This document shows, piece after piece, positions 12,995 through 26,579 of a stretch of 64,000 bases of DNA. The translations under genes and the position numbers were made by a program. Under the pieces are notes generated by a model. That model was not told the DNA's origin. It worked only from the letters and a program-made list of their open reading frames with translations, and searched no databases. The DNA comes from Sialis fuliginosa (lineage: Eukaryota; Arthropoda; Insecta; Megaloptera; Sialidae). The first letter of the stretch is position 1. Every line of letters starts with the position of its first letter. Location of the stretch: the NCBI GenBank assembly GCA_961205875.1, contig OY540813.1, positions 11,999,001 to 12,063,000 on the forward strand. The letters are read 5' to 3'.

Positions 12995-13984
12995 TATAGA
13001 TACGGGTTATAGATATATTCTTTTAATTACATTTATCACTTGGGAACTAAATATCTATTTTGTTAAATGAGCTAGTTGTAAATAATAATATATTGAATTA
13101 ATATTTCTTTCTGCAAACTCTTAATTTTGTTGAAACTGTGCCTGCAACCATTCTTTACATTTTCAGTATCGTTTTTAAAATATTCATTCTAAAATCATTT
13201 AGTTGTTAAACAAGGCTTTAAAATTTACACTGAAAACAGTGAACGTGTATGAAAAATCTTTTACATTATCGAAAACAAATATCAGCCAGGTACGCTATTT
13301 CCATTATTGGGTCTTTATTTTTCACGAGAAAACGGGAAGAGTATAGAATCAGTATACGTAAGTAAATAAAATTCAAGATAATAGACGCGCTCGTGTTTCG
13401 TAACGTTAACAGAATTTCGTTTTACAGCCGTGTATTTTATATTTTCTTGTTTGGTTAGTTAAGTATCTAGCGTATATTTTAGTTAAAAGCAGTAAAACGT
13501 ATATTGATTTAAATATAAATCTTGATTTTATGTAGAACATTATAATTAACTCAATCGTTCCCGAGGTTTTTTTTTGTTACCGATATTGCTGATTTTTTCT
13601 GTCATCAATTCATATCTATTTATGTATACTAAAACTCCAGAACGTTGGTAATTGTATTGTTGATGTATTCAGTCCAATACTCGAAAATAAGTATGATTTC
13701 AAACCCATTCGAATTAAAATAATCTTACATCAAACGCAAAATCTTAACAAAAGCGCTCTGTTACATACTCGTATATGTGATGCTGGGCACGATTGGGTTA
13801 ACATTAGGTTTTCCTTTGTAATGCATGGTTCACACCTATTGATATATGTATTTTCTTTCATATCATTTTTTACCTTACAATTTTTACCAACCAAAGAAGA
13901 ATAATACATAGTTTTTCAATTTATAGGACAATTTTAGGTAATGTAATGTTGAAATTTATTTTTCATATATTAAATCAATTTAAA
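12995..13984. other. No gene seen
   Basis: AT-rich sequence. I found no exon-like composition, repeat pair or element ends. Confidence 0.5.
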
Positions 13985-14640
13985 AAATATCTGCCAAGTA
14001 AATTCTCAGTGCTTCCTCGTGCTAAATTCACCAAAGGTAAAAGGTTAATTATATTATTGAACAATTTAAATAAAAACCGATAAAGTGCTCAGATAAATTG
14101 CCTGGCATCTAAATCTATGCAAACGTCAAAATGACATTAAATATTTCAAAGTAAATATCAATTTAAAAAAACACGATTTTTTAAAGCAAATTGAGATAAA
14201 TCTTTGTAAGGGAATATTTTACAACAAACGTTGTAGATCTATATTATAGGAAATTGAAAGCTCTACAAAAAAGATTCTATAAAATGTTCACATAACATGT
14301 GTCTTGGAAAAATAAATATTTTGGATGTCACCCCTCTCCTTACACACGATTTTGATGATTTTGAAATAGGGCCGTCCTTAAGCCAGACCCAACCATCCAA
14401 CCAATTTTCATTAATATCGGTTTAGTGGTTCATGAGTTATGCGTGTGACAAGGATTCGGGGGACAGACACACACACAGACAGACAGATAGACAAACACGG
14501 AATGAAAAGTGTTTGTCTTGACCTGAAACGGAAAGATCTATTAAAAATTTTGAAATCGGAGAACAATTTTTTTCTCATTCTAAAACGATTACAAAGCTTC
14601 TTGTATCTTCGATATTGCGAGGAAGCAATAATAGAAAAAT
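13985..14640 (+). repeat. Dispersed repeat family A, copy 3
   Basis: This copy is in the same orientation as 1148-1660 and carries the block missing there (ACCCAACCATCCAACC, 14388-14403). The CA/CAGA tract lies at 14465-14495. Short overlapping open frames on both strands at 14411-14675 are products of the tract and not genes. Confidence 0.85.
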
Positions 14641-15060
14641 ACTTTAAAATTATTACAGTTATTTTTAACAACTAATCCAACTATAATTTTTATATCACCC
14701 AAAATTATCCAAATCCTCTACGGACACCATTATTTAACTGGTAAAATTTTGCTGGCGATATTATGAACATCATTTTTGACGTGTTCGGTTCCAACTTTGA
14801 TGATATACAAATATTCAGAGATTATGTGCTCACTTTCATGGACATGAATATTTAATACCAACATTAAATATTTATACATTAATAACGCAGTGATGTGTTT
14901 AAACGCTATCTTTGTTCCGACAAAACAACACTATCTTCACAATGATAAATGTTGGCATATTATTTCCTTTATACTTTGTCTTTAAAGTGGTAAATCGAAT
15001 GCACATATACTTTAATTTAATTTTTCTTGATTTTTTTCGTTTGCTTTCTCATTAAAATTT

Positions 15061-15252
15061 TACAGAACTGTATGCCAAAAACAAGATCTATTCATAAAAT
15101 CAATAAAAAATATATATTATGTTGTCATTAAAAGAAATAGTTGGACGCCATAGCAATGTAACTGATAGCACTAAAATTAGCATTATATAGGTAATAATTT
15201 CTCTAAAAACTAAAATATCAGCAATATTCCATATTTTTTACCCATGCACCTG
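15061..15252 (+). mobile_element. Right half of a MITE related to 58527-58954
   Basis: Landmarks shared with the complete copy are AGATCTATTCATAAAATCAA, CATAG..A.GTAACTGATA and GCAATATTCCATATTTTTTA, ending near CCTG followed by TATA. The left half is absent. TA lies at the preserved end, consistent with a Tc1/mariner-type target site. Confidence 0.75.
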
Positions 15253-16699
15253 TATATATATAGTTAGCAATATATTTTATTTGGAAAAGTGTATCAAGTA
15301 TTGTTAATATTATTATATTTATTAACGCCAAAAAAACATATATAGTATAATGTTTAATAAAAGATAAAATATGCTCCTATATTTATTAATATAAAGTAGC
15401 CCAGCTAGACACATTACATCATATTTAACTCACGCTCATCACTACTTGCAGCAACGTTCAGGTGCGCCTTATAAGTGCGCACCTGAATGTAAACTTTACT
15501 GCATGTTATGTTTATGTAATTTTAAAGTAATATTTGATTCATTTTTGCCCGAACAAATGATAAATTTGTAAATGATGAAAAAATTAACAAATGGTGTAAT
15601 ATAAAGTTTGCATAGACATGAAGTACTCAAAAATGTTTAACTCATGTTGCTATAAATTTTCTAAAAATTTATTTTATCAACTCGTGATCATCATAGGTGG
15701 GAGTATAAACAATAAACTGTATCATAATGACCTTGATTGGATATTCACAATTCAGTATTGATTGTAATCTATAACGTTTTATTTAACTAAAAGATGAAAG
15801 ATAAGTGGAAATTTAATCTTACAAAGGTAAAGGTTATATTTATTTTATCTACTCTCTATAGTCAAGGTAAAAATGTAAAAACCCTTTCAAGCAGTGTTCA
15901 AATAATGATTTCCTTTTTGATTTTTATGATCGGAATATCTTCTCTATAATATTTCCTTAGCCGAGGTAGAAGTATACGTACCAACATAGAAAGTGACGTT
16001 TTTTTGCAAAAACCATATTCATAAAAGAACCGGTGAAAAATGAAAAGAGTTATAGAAATTGGCATCAATATTTGAGAATAAATATACATTCGGTAGAAAG
16101 AAGTTCAACAAAAGAATTCTATTGACAAATACATGAAGAATTATTTTAAAACGATTGTATGTACAATTTGTAAGATCTGAAGCTTATTTTACTTCTTTCA
16201 GACAGAAATCACAAAAGTTAAACCATTTTGTTTTGTTTATTCAGATATTCAAAAAGAATCAAGTGAGCGCAAATCGTAGATATAGTACAATTATTGTATC
16301 TGGTTTCTGCAAGTAATTTGACATTGTATGCTTTTTAGACAAAATATTATTTTGAATAAAATATATTACATTTATTTAATACCTTATATGTTTCTGTAGA
16401 AAAATTGTTATTTTCAGTCTATGGGAGGTGGGTTAAAACAATTTTTGACAGTGTTCGTTATAATTTTCATTGAAAGTACTAATTAAAAGCTACATTCTGG
16501 ATTTTTTACATCGATAGTTTAGAAAATAGAGGGGGGGGGGGCTCTAATAACGACTTTGAACACAACTATATCGTGAATGAAGGGTTAAAATCAAAAGGTC
16601 ATCTAACATTTTTTGATGCATTTTAGAAAACCTATCTAAAAATATCTCACTCAATGGAATAAGTGAAAAAAAATGTTTGAATATTTTTTTTTTAATTTC
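15253..16699. other. No gene seen; short hairpin at 15457-15487
   Basis: The only structured item is an inverted repeat: TTCAGGTGCGC at 15457-15467, its exact complement at 15477-15487, and a 9-base loop. It is GC-rich against an AT-rich background. An 11-base G run lies at 16531-16541. There is no coding evidence. Confidence 0.6.
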
Positions 16700-16826
16700 A
16701 TCATTTCTGTTTTTAGGTTATCAATCTACGTCTGTATACCAAATTTCACCTTAATCGGTATAAATTTATAGACGGATGGACAGAGCGAATCTATAATGGT
16801 TCCTAGTTTTCTACGGAACCCTAATA
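16700..16826 (-). repeat. ACGGAACCCTAA-type element end
   Basis: It contains TAGACGGATGGACAGAG and ends in CTACGGAACCCTAA. Read in reverse this gives TTAGGGTTCCGTAG and CTCTGTCCATCCGTC, the same arrangement as at 48782-48845 (GGATTCTGAAGGAATC, then CCGTCCATCCGTCCGTC). It is a dispersed non-coding repeat seen in many insect genomes; I cannot assign a class from this fragment. Confidence 0.55.
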
Positions 16827-17253
16827 AGATGGGAATCTACTGAACTACGTAGTTAAAAAAATAATAATAATATATCAAGGTTTTAAACGAATCAATATAT
16901 TTTACATAAATAGATCTCTTATAAGAAATGATTGGTGAAAAGGAAAATTGCCAAACAGCCCTTACCCTATCACTTGACTGAACGTGAATAGATGAATCCT
17001 AAACGCAAAAATACACCGCCCATGTAAATGTCACATTCATCAATTGATGAGTTGGGGAAAAATCACAAGAAATGATATTCATGTAAAGAATTTATATCAC
17101 TTTAATTTTAAAATCTTTTTAAAATTTATATTTTTTACAATTTTTATATTGAATTCTTTGAAATATTAACAAAGAATTTATATACTAATGATATTTTTAC
17201 ATTCATATAAAATTGTTTTTATGTAAATAGAATGATAAGTAGAAAAAATACAT

Positions 17254-17820
17254 AAGTAGTACCAGTTATGGCCGCTATAAGAGCAAGGCTTACTATTTTT
17301 GTGATTGACGGGATTATTTTTTGTAATTCTCATGAACTCATGTTACTAATAAAACAAGTAACTCTTTATTTAATCAATTTAATTACCAAAGTCCGCAAAT
17401 ATAATTTGTTTTTTAAATTATAGCCTTTTATTTTGTTTTTTTTTCCAGTAATGGATAAAGTAAAACCAGTAATGAGCACGTAGTGGTGGACACTTGCTAA
17501 TGATTACAAAATAATAAGTACTACGACACAAAAGATACAAAAGAAAGTATCGTCAAATTTGAAACAATGTAAAGTAGTTGCTATGATAATATAATAATTA
17601 ATTAATAATTTATACTAATAAATCAGTTTAAATGTCCACCATTTTGACACCTATTGGCAGATTGTCATCAAATCATGCTCTAAGACAGTTAAATGTATGT
17701 AGATTAATATTCAGAAATGGTAATAATCAAATAACATATCAACAAATATTTCTAATTCAGTACATTTAATTAAAAAATAGCCATTACTGGGGTCATATCC
17801 AAAACTGGTGCCAGTACCTT
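17254..17820 (-). mobile_element. AAGGTACTGG MITE, copy 1 (inverted)
   Basis: The right end CTGGTGCCAGTACCTT matches the inverted ends of 24854-25382, 43197-43376 and 59370-61140. The left end (AAGTAGTACCAGTTATGGCC) has a small deletion. Internal landmarks include CATTTTGACACCTATTGGC and AGTAATGGATAAAGTAAAAC. It is about 567 bp and non-coding. The bases outside the ends are often AT, but the target-site rule is uncertain. Confidence 0.85.
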
Positions 17821-18424
17821 TTAGAGTTACATTATATGTTGATAATATATAAATATTTTAGTCAGAGAGCTAATAATTAACTAAATGGACTAAATGCCTA
17901 TATTTGATAATTAATTCCACTTGCAAATACTAAATTGTACCATACTCCCACATTTCATGAAATGTATCGTGACAGCTCCTGGACTAAAATAATGTTTTGA
18001 ATATTATCAACACTGTTTGTCAAACTTAATTTATTTGTTATTTCATACAGAACTATAAACGTCTAAATGTAGCTGTGATGTCCAACTGACAAAAAAATAT
18101 ATAATAAAAAAAACATGTATACATATGTATGTACTACATACACATAAAAAATTATATGAAAAGATCCAAATTATTCTACTCACTTCCAGAAAATACAATA
18201 TGCTGAATTTTGATACGATTATTGATTAAAATGCACATAAGAACACAAAATACGGAATTATTAAAATATTGTATTAAAGTTTTCACATTTTTAAATTAAA
18301 GTTTTGCAAAATAAACAAACCAATACACAAACTAACTACAAAACTCTTTCTTTGTCGCGTTAAATTTGAAAAAGACAGAGAATAAAACCATAAGATGTGA
18401 CGATTAATACTGTATTATTTTTGT
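17821..18424. other. No gene seen
   Basis: AT-rich filler between two repeats. No open frame, hairpin or element end is visible. Confidence 0.5.
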
Positions 18425-18595
18425 AGAGTCGCATGTAGAAGTGGTCGACCAGTTTTCATTCAAATTCGTTTATCTCAAACTTAGTAGGCTCCTCCCATTT
18501 GATTATTATAATATTTAAATCATTTCTCCTTGTACCAAACAAAGACAGACATTTTGAAACTAATTTGCCAGATATAGAAGTACTTTTATTTTAAA
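18425..18595 (+). repeat. Dispersed repeat family C, copy 2
   Basis: This is the second copy of the 8960-9135 repeat. It differs by substitutions and a short insertion (CTTAGT before AGGCTCCTCCCATTTGA). The GTGGTCGACCA centre is kept but the right arm of the palindrome is mutated. Confidence 0.8.
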
Positions 18596-20631
18596 TTATT
18601 ATGTAATCTATTGAAAATTGTATAAGTAAATTTTGTGGCAATAAATATTTGATATTCCGAGTATTTAAATATGTTAAACTTGATATAAAATTAAATAATG
18701 AAATGTGTTTTTATTTAAACTATAAACTTTTAACTATAAAGCTCCGCCCTAGAAAAAGATAACCGATGATGTTTGTCTTAATATATTTAAAATTTGTTAT
18801 AAGCAATTTTGACCTTTCGGGTGGCAGATGACTTCTGCAGCCTATAGTACATAAGCCCCTACTTAATTTTGTTTACAAGTTAGTTTGAGCACATAATAAA
18901 TATAAATACTTTCTTATACTTATTTGCGTGATATCGAGGAAAATGTAATTTTATTGAAAACCATCATGAACTTATAAAAAGTTTCAAATCCAATATTTAT
19001 CCAAAAGCTATACTGATATTTTTATTTAATAATGTATTATTATTTATGGATATTGATACAAAGTGTATCGATAACAGTATTGAATAAACCATATATTGAA
19101 ATCTGAAATATTGGTTCAGATGTTTCATTTGAAATGTAAATCAGTTTTTGCCGACCCCTTTTTAGTTCATGCGGACATATTGTATTATGTTATACTGTAA
19201 TAGGTACTACTGAATATTAATGTAAATGAAACTTTGATTCGTAAAATTTTTAATGTGCACTATATTTTTTCATAAATAAATACTATCCTGTTATTTTTGT
19301 TAAAAATTGATAGATGAAATTTTGAGCATTAAATAAAATGTATTTGAGCAATAACATTTTGAATTCTAAGCATTATACTAAACGTAAAATGTGATATTAA
19401 ACATAATTTTTTTAAGCAATAACATTTTCTGTTTTGAGCATTAAAATTTTATTTTGCGCAGTAATATTTGCGTTCGTTATTATTGTATAATTTAATTTGC
19501 TTTAATTTTATAACTTTTATTTTTTAAAGAGGGATGTTATATTACCCCCCCCCCCCCCCAAATAAAATAAAATAAAATAATGGTATTATTCATTTAGTCA
19601 TTTTAATGAGCAATTTTTTTTCTATGTGTCATTTTATTTCTTTAATGACTAAAAAGTATTTTCTTAACGCTTGTTTATATAATGATTAAGTGTTAGAATA
19701 GTTTATTTAATGTTCTTCACTATTTCTCATTTCATTTAAAGTAGTGCGCGTTTAATTTGTTCTCTTAATTACCTTCCTATTTCTTTATAATGTCTTTATC
19801 TACATTTAAAAATACCACAGAAAGGTACGCTGTCGCTAATGTTGATATTATAAAATTATAAATACAACAAAACATTTACTGTTATTTTAATTGTTTATTT
19901 TCTCTTTCGTTATATTTTACACTTGAAGGGTTAACTGAAAAGAGCACGAGTGCTTTTAGATAACAGAATAAATCAAATGAAAAATGAAACGGTTCAATCG
20001 TCCAGATATTTTTTGTAAATTTTATTTATTTTTGTTTGTTTTATTTGACGTAATAGCATTTAACATCAATGTTCGCCGAATTGTGTTTGATTGATTGTAT
20101 TTCTGATAACGGACAAAAGGTCATAAGTCAAATCAATCAGTGATTCGAAAAATGTTTATGTTTAATCATCTCATAAATAACAGTTAAGCTTTTCAGCTGT
20201 CAAACCAACTAAGTCTACTCGTTTTAATTTTCGATACTTGAAATGTGATACATGTTCTGTGTCAGACTGGCAAGTTTTGAAGTATCAAAAAAAATATTTT
20301 TTGATCCCCATTTTTTTTCAGAATATTTATATAGGTAGTACAAAATATTTTAATGCAAATTCTTTTTGGAAAATGAATTTTAAAGTAGTTTATTTAAGAA
20401 ATGTTGAATATCCTAATTTAAGTTAGTGTAATGTAATTTAAATGTAAATTCTGAAGCCATTTTTTTAAGGAATTTTGCTGAAATTTTAAAGCAAATACAG
20501 GCACTCAAAAGTTATTTATAGAATCAATAAAATAAAAGTGTTTTCTAGTTTGATATTAATAATTATTAAATTAGTACTCAAGTAAATTGAAGGGAAGGGG
20601 TTCATTTGTCTGGTTGATTCAGTTAGACACT
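18596..20631. other. No gene seen; homopolymer and AAAAT run at 19545-19580
   Basis: AT-rich. A run of about 15 C (19545-19559) is followed directly by four AAAAT units, the kind of simple sequence that can mark an old insertion point. The weak repeated phrase TTGAGCA(T/A)TAA occurs several times between 19320 and 19450. The 62-codon frame at 20238-20426 has no supporting feature. Confidence 0.55.
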
Positions 20632-20673
20632 GTACACTATTGTTCATAGTTGCAATTATGAACAATAGTGTAC
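20632..20673. other. Perfect 17-bp inverted repeat (hairpin)
   Basis: Arms GTACACTATTGTTCATA and TATGAACAATAGTGTAC are exact complements around an 8-base loop (GTTGCAAT). Long open flanks on both sides do not continue the symmetry. It could be a tiny foldback element or a structured RNA; no promoter is recognisable. Confidence 0.9.
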
Positions 20674-21689
20674 CTACGGATTTTTGTATTTTTTATTATC
20701 ACTTACAAAGAATTCAATTATACGAGTAAGATTAAATTTTTGACATTTGGAAAATATGAAACTGAGAACAGCTTATGAGATTTTATTTACTCTATAAAAC
20801 TTTTTATACTTATATTATATTGAACACTGATATATTTTCTAGTGTTTCAATTTAAATTTAATATTTTTCTTTATCTTTAAAAATATATTTCAATATAAGT
20901 ATAGAATTAATAAACAATTCGATCGTGTTTTCTTTTCATAAGACCGTTCTATCCCAAATCAGACAAGAATCGCTTTAAGTGTGCAAAGAATTTGAAAAAT
21001 TCCATAAGAAATATTTAATTTTAAACTGTTTTTATAATATTAAAAAAATTATATACATAATAAAATTATGTAATTTTAGAAAGCTTCTCCAAATTGTGTT
21101 AGTGTATTCATTACAAAATTATTTAAGTATATTTAATTTAAGAATCTTCAGTGCCATCGCATAGTGCCTACATAAAAAATCTACAAAAAAATATCCCTCT
21201 ACCATACCACAAGATATCAACGAGTCAATTTTTATTTTTAAACGTGTTTTTTAGCCGTTTTGATTTGGAACATGTCATTCTTACATATTTATAATTATAA
21301 GGAATATCTTTTCCCAAAATTTTATTAAAATCGATTTACTATATTATTAGTCCTTGTAAAAAAAAGGACTAATGGTTTTTTTAGATTATGTAATAAAATT
21401 ATATTTTTTTAAATACTTTGTTTTATAGGGAAATTCATAACGAAGAAAATGCATTTTTATTTTTGCAATCCGGGCAATAGAATTGAATATATTTAAAAAA
21501 AAAACATACACGAAAAACCGTAAAAATGGTCGTTTTTACAAGGTACAAAAAATTTCGCTAATATAACTCCATTATAAATAAATTTTATGCAGCTTGATAT
21601 GAGAAATTATTGTTTGTTTTAAAAAAATTTTTTATTGGTGTAATTTAAGTTAAATAATCACATACATGAAAATTGTTCAAAAATCTTTT
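20674..21689. other. No gene seen; small hairpin at 21346-21373
   Basis: AT-rich non-coding DNA. ATTAGTCCTT (21346-21355) pairs with AAGGACTAAT (21364-21373) across an 8-base loop. Open frames here are AT-rich and unremarkable. Confidence 0.5.
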
Positions 21690-21757
21690 ATAAGAGGCCC
21701 CACGATCACTTGTTGCCCCGGGGTCCCAGAGCCTCTAATTACGGCTCTGAGATTATA
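21690..21757 (+). repeat. Dispersed repeat family D, copy 1
   Basis: GC-rich segment matching 34945-35010: TTGCCCCGGGGTCCCAGAGC here and CTGCCCCGGGACCTCAGAGC there, both followed by CTCTA.TTACGG(C)C. The phrase resembles the ends of transposon families with GGGCCC-type termini, but no second end is visible. Confidence 0.65.
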
Positions 21758-22947
21758 ATAAATTTATCTATCTATCAACTATGCTATAAGGGAAAGAGTC
21801 AATGTGCCCAACACTCTTTCCATTTTAGTTACGCCATTATCTGTAACACATACATATATATAATGACAAATAACTCCCGTTTCGTTTTTTCCTTGTACGA
21901 CAATGCTCCGAGAGAAATCGCACGAAAATCGATGGTTGACAGAAAATGAGTTTTCGTACGATATAGGCTCGTATTTTGTGTGCCGAGGGAGATCCTATGT
22001 GTCATTGGTTCTCACCTGTTCTTCGCTGAATCAGGTATTGTATGGATGTTGAAGCAAGCGCTGTAATATACTTTCGCAAAATATATGGTCTTGCTAAAGT
22101 CTGATTGCAAACCCTTTCTGAGAGCTTGTTTTATTTTTCAATATGTTTTATTTTTCAATTTGATAGTGATGCGAATTTGATGTTTTTCAGTTTATGTATC
22201 AAAATCGTAATTCTTTGGTTTTTGGGACATAAAATTTATTTGAAAGAGCATGTTAAACATTGCAAAAAAAATAACATGGCTTGGCCATAAAATGCACACC
22301 TCTTAAACTTTTTAAAATGTATTAATTAATAAAGTAATTTTCAAAACTTTACTTTTATTTTTTTATTTAAAAAGTGATTATTTAAGTTAAATTTATGCAT
22401 TACAGTCTCCACTTCAATACATGGTGAAATGTTTATTAAAAATACTACCTTGAAAACAGATACATGTCAAAATATAGTTAATTTTCAAATTAGCATTATA
22501 GATAATAATCAGCGAAATTTTTAGAACCAATATTCATAGCACGCCACTGTTTCCACTAAAACGGAAAACGCAATTAAATATAATGCCTAAGAAAATGAAC
22601 ACCGTGTTCCAATAAATGGAATCGAAATTAGAAACAAAATGTTATTAAAATTAAACTACATCGATACTACTCGAATAAATAAGTGATTTAATGGAATCCA
22701 TTCTGAGCTTGCTATTCCAAAGCTCGATATAATTTTCAATTCACTCCGGTAATATTGCTTGATCTTGTTATGTTCCAAATTCTAAAGAGTTCATAAATTT
22801 TTTTTTAAGATCATTATATTATTATAGTAAAAGTGAATTTTCGTCGATTACGGAATTAAAACATCGAGTTCAGAATTACATATATCGACTTTTAATGTTA
22901 TTCAATCATTAGAGTAATATATTGATAAAAATCTAAAATTCTAATTA
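21758..22947. other. No gene seen
   Basis: AT-rich. A short stretch at 21880-21990 is slightly more balanced in composition and has a 79-codon frame (21710-21949) that begins inside repeat D, so it is not credible as a gene. Confidence 0.45.
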
Positions 22948-23287
22948 GTCCAGTAATTTTAGATTTCAACTGCGAAAAAAATAGCAGTTAGCTGAATTTT
23001 TGTATACACCTTCGTTACAGTATTATAAATAACGTGTAAAACCTTTTTTCTTAAGAATTTAATAATACACCATTTATATAATAACCCCCATTGACCTCTA
23101 AGTTATAGGAAGCGAGATATTCGCGAATAACCGTTTTTCGTCACGTTAGACTTTCAATATCTCGCAACGCCGACACGATATCGTTGGGGACTTTTTACAC
23201 GTTATTTATAACATTGTAACGAAGGTGTATACAAAAATTGCTGTTTTTTTCCCAGATTGGGTGCATTAATATCTAAAATTACTGGAC
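22948..23287. mobile_element. MITE with GTCCAGTAATTTTAGAT inverted ends
   Basis: Terminal GTCCAGTAATTTTAGAT is repeated inverted at 23271-23287. An inner pair, GTATACACCTTCGTTACA with TAAATAACGTGTAAAA, is also inverted, leaving a unique centre with TATCTCGCAACGCCGACACG. TA lies on both sides (22946-22947, 23288-23289), consistent with Tc1/mariner targeting. It is about 340 bp and has no coding potential. Confidence 0.8.
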
Positions 23288-23289
23288 TA

Positions 23290-24853
23290 AATATATTATT
23301 TATGAATAGCTCATATATTTTACTTTTTTTTAATATTGGACGTACGATTTTTGAGTCATTAGATACTAAAAATAAAGTTTTTAATTGAAATTCTACACAA
23401 AAATTCTATACAGAGACGTTTTAAACACTGATTATTCGAAACTTCAACCCTTTTAAATACTATAAAAATTATAAAACATAAACATTCACGTGTAGTTTCA
23501 GAACCAGGTTTATTCAAAGTAATGAAAAACTAGAAATACAACGTTGCCATGACAGCATTTTTGTAAGACGCGTGAACACATCATTCGTAAATGTAATAGA
23601 GTGCGATTTACATGCAAACAATGTGTTCGAGTGCAACATCTATAGGCCATAGTATATGTATATTAAAGATATAGTCTATATGTACTGTGGAAAAGAGATA
23701 GTCACTTGGGAATATATACATATATATTGCACAATCTTTTGTATGAAATATACTGCGATCGCCAAATTATATTTAATTTTTTACTTTTAATTATTAACAA
23801 AGTAAAAAATTCCTCCAAAAGTTCTGCATATAAATTAAAAACTAAATTTTTCGAAATCAAATCTTTCTTTTATTGAAAAAATATGGATAGTTCACAACTT
23901 AGGCTAATAACTTTAAATCAATTCAAAATGTATCGAACTTTTTTTTACTTCTATAAGATCTATAAATAAAATAAGAATGAAATAAATAATTTTGGGATAA
24001 GGAAATATATAGCTTAATTTAAAATCTGAATATATTTAAACCCCGAGTTACCACAATTCCCTGAAGTTGCGGCATTTTCTCTCTATTCCATTGACTTTTA
24101 ACTTATAAAATAATAGTTCTTCAATTAGCTTTCAACTTTCTTTTGAATCGAAGATTTGGGGTATGAATCTATTTAAAAAAGCTTAAGATTGTTATATGAG
24201 TTTTATTGCTTTTATTAATAATTAATAAGCTTCAAAAATAAAAGACACGTTTTATTAGACCATAACAACCTCTTTATAAATCTTAAATTCTACGAAGTGT
24301 ATTTTTATACGATCATCTTTTCAATAAAGCTCCCTTTTTGCAGTAAACTGCCAGACGAATCGTTAGAAATCTATTTCTGCCAATATCAGTTATAATCATC
24401 GAAGTGAACTGGAATAAAGTCGTTCGATTGAAGTGACTTAAAAATAGATTCTCATTATTATCGAATCAACAATATGTCTCGTATATTCACTACTACTGAA
24501 TAATATAGATTTTTATATACGTGTGCAGGTATTTTTAGGTATTTGAATTAAATTTTTCCAAACGGTTTAATGCAATGATCATTATTTATGCTATGCTTAC
24601 GACAGCTAAAAGATGGGTTATATAACTTCCTACAGAGATTCTGCGGTTGTTTTCTAAATATGAATGTAACACTTATTTGCAGTATGGTATTTATTTTTTT
24701 ATTTATTTGAGAAACCAATGAAACAACGCATATATTACTCAAACTAAATATCTTAACCACAATAAAACAATGTCACTAGAAACGTGTTCTGACTTCACAA
24801 GAAGTCCATCAGGAGCCTAATAGTTCCATAATTCGTTTTCTAGTAGCGCATAT
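23290..24853. other. No gene seen
   Basis: AT-rich DNA without repeat partners elsewhere in the window that I could find. The minus-strand 70-codon frame at 24548-24760 has no motif or signal sequence. Confidence 0.5.
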
Positions 24854-25382
24854 AAGGTACTGACACCATCTTGGATCATACCCCATTGTTGGATTCTTGT
24901 TTAATTAAATGTACTAAATTAGAAATATTTGTTGATATTTAATTAATGCTATTACTGAATCATAATCTGTAGATACTTGACAGTAAAACAGCTTAATTTG
25001 ATGATAATAGATGTCAAAATGGTGGACATTTAAACTAATTATTAGTGTAATTTATTTATTACATTGTTTCAAATTTAACGATTATTTATTTTATAACTTT
25101 TGTGTCGTAGTACTTATCATTTAGTAATCATTTGCAAGAGTCCATCATTGGGTGCCCGTTACTGGTTTTACTTTATCCATTACTGGAGAAAAAACATAAA
25201 CAAAAACAAAATAAAAGGCTTTAATTTAAAAAAAACTATATTTTTGGACTTTAGTAATTAAATTGATTTAATAACGAGGTAATTCTTTATTAGTAAGATG
25301 AGAATTTCAAAAAAGAAGCCCATCAATCCTAAAAAACAATATATCTTGCTCTTAAAGAGGCCAAGACTGGTGCTAGTACCTT
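24854..25382 (+). mobile_element. AAGGTACTGG MITE, copy 2
   Basis: Starts AAGGTACTGACACCATCTTG and ends CTGGTGCTAGTACCTT. It is the most complete uninterrupted copy in this orientation. Internal landmarks are TTGATATTTAATTAATGC, GTCAAAATGGTGGACATTTA and ACTGGTTTTACTTTATCCAT. It contains no transposase, so it must have been moved in trans. Confidence 0.87.
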
Positions 25383-25999
25383 ATTAGTTTTAGATATTTC
25401 AATTATTATAAGGCTTGATATGTATGTACATATATTAGATCAGATAATTTTTAGCCGTTTAAGAAATAAAAAAAAAGTATATTATAAAATATATTTATAT
25501 GTAGGTATTCTGAATTGATATAAAACATTTTAACTTATCCTTTCTATAAATACATATTACACCAGGAATCAACAACCTTTTTGAGAAGAGGGCCACACAT
25601 ATATTTTGAAGAAAAAAATTTATGAATGTATATAATTGATCAAAAATATAGATAAGAACAGGTACCTTTAAATTAGACGGTCTTACATATCCCTAATTCA
25701 TGTACAGTACATGTTCTTTTCCTTCCTCGGGTAAAGTTTCTTCTTAGTTTCAAGGTCGCGACCATATGTTGATCCAAGATGATGGAACCTTAACCGGAGC
25801 AGACTGTGAATCACCTCAGGGTATTCTCCCGGAATGCTCCGGTAAATCCGGTTGGGGATAAAACTAAATAGAAATGTAATGTAATAAGATACGGCAGCTC
25901 GCACCTGGTACATATAAAACATGTTATCCTGTACCAACCCCCCACCCCCCTGAAACCTACGCGCGCACTACCACCTGCCGCGTCATTCAGGATTCTTCT
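25383..25999. other. No clear gene; mixed-composition segment at 25690-25940
   Basis: Around 25565 the phrase CAGGAATCAACAACC followed by GAGGGCCACACA looks like a hAT terminus, but no partner end is seen. The stretch 25690-25940 is GC-richer and includes CCGGAGCA...TGCTCCGG as a 45-bp-scale inverted pair. A minus-strand frame of 79 codons runs through it. I do not recognise the peptide and would treat it as transposon-derived until shown otherwise. Confidence 0.35.
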
Positions 26000-26085
26000 C
26001 CTGTTGCATCATGAGTGATCTGAAATAACACGTGACTGTTTTACGAAAGTGATCAGATTTATTAAATGCAATATTTTTCCAGGAT
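26000..26085 (+). repeat. Direct repeat pair, copy 1
   Basis: Shares TGATCTGAAATAACACGTGA, CTGTTTTAC and ATCAGATTTATTAAATG with 27062-27150 on the same strand, about 1.06 kb away. The two copies are moderately diverged. They may be ends or parts of one old element whose centre includes the hAT end at 26844. Confidence 0.7.
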
Positions 26086-26579
26086 GATGGTTAGGGAATC
26101 TTGTTGTAAGTTGTATCAAAAATGATTGGATATCTCAAATAAATATTAGTTGGCTATAGAATTTTTATGCAATTTAAAAAAACGTTGATAAAATCAAAAT
26201 ACAAAACGAAAAATCAGTTTGCTAAAATTATTAAATACATCTAGAATATATTTGTTTAAAAATGGGTTTGGATAGATCTAATATCTTGTTATTTAAACAA
26301 TTAATTTTACTAAATCAATTATTTTAGTTTTGAACTGTTAAATTACGACCTATAGAATGCACACATATACTTACATTACCTATGTTGCACGGAGACCCAA
26401 TTTCACGACAACATATCTCCGGTTGTATTAGTGGTAGAGAGTTCAAACTAAGCTCATTTTATTCGCAATGTAGTCTAGTATAAATTAAGTTCTATGATTC
26501 TTTTTCGTCAGAGTCGATAAAAAAATGTGTGAGATGATATACTGAGATATTAACTATTCAAATTATTTTTGTTAATTTA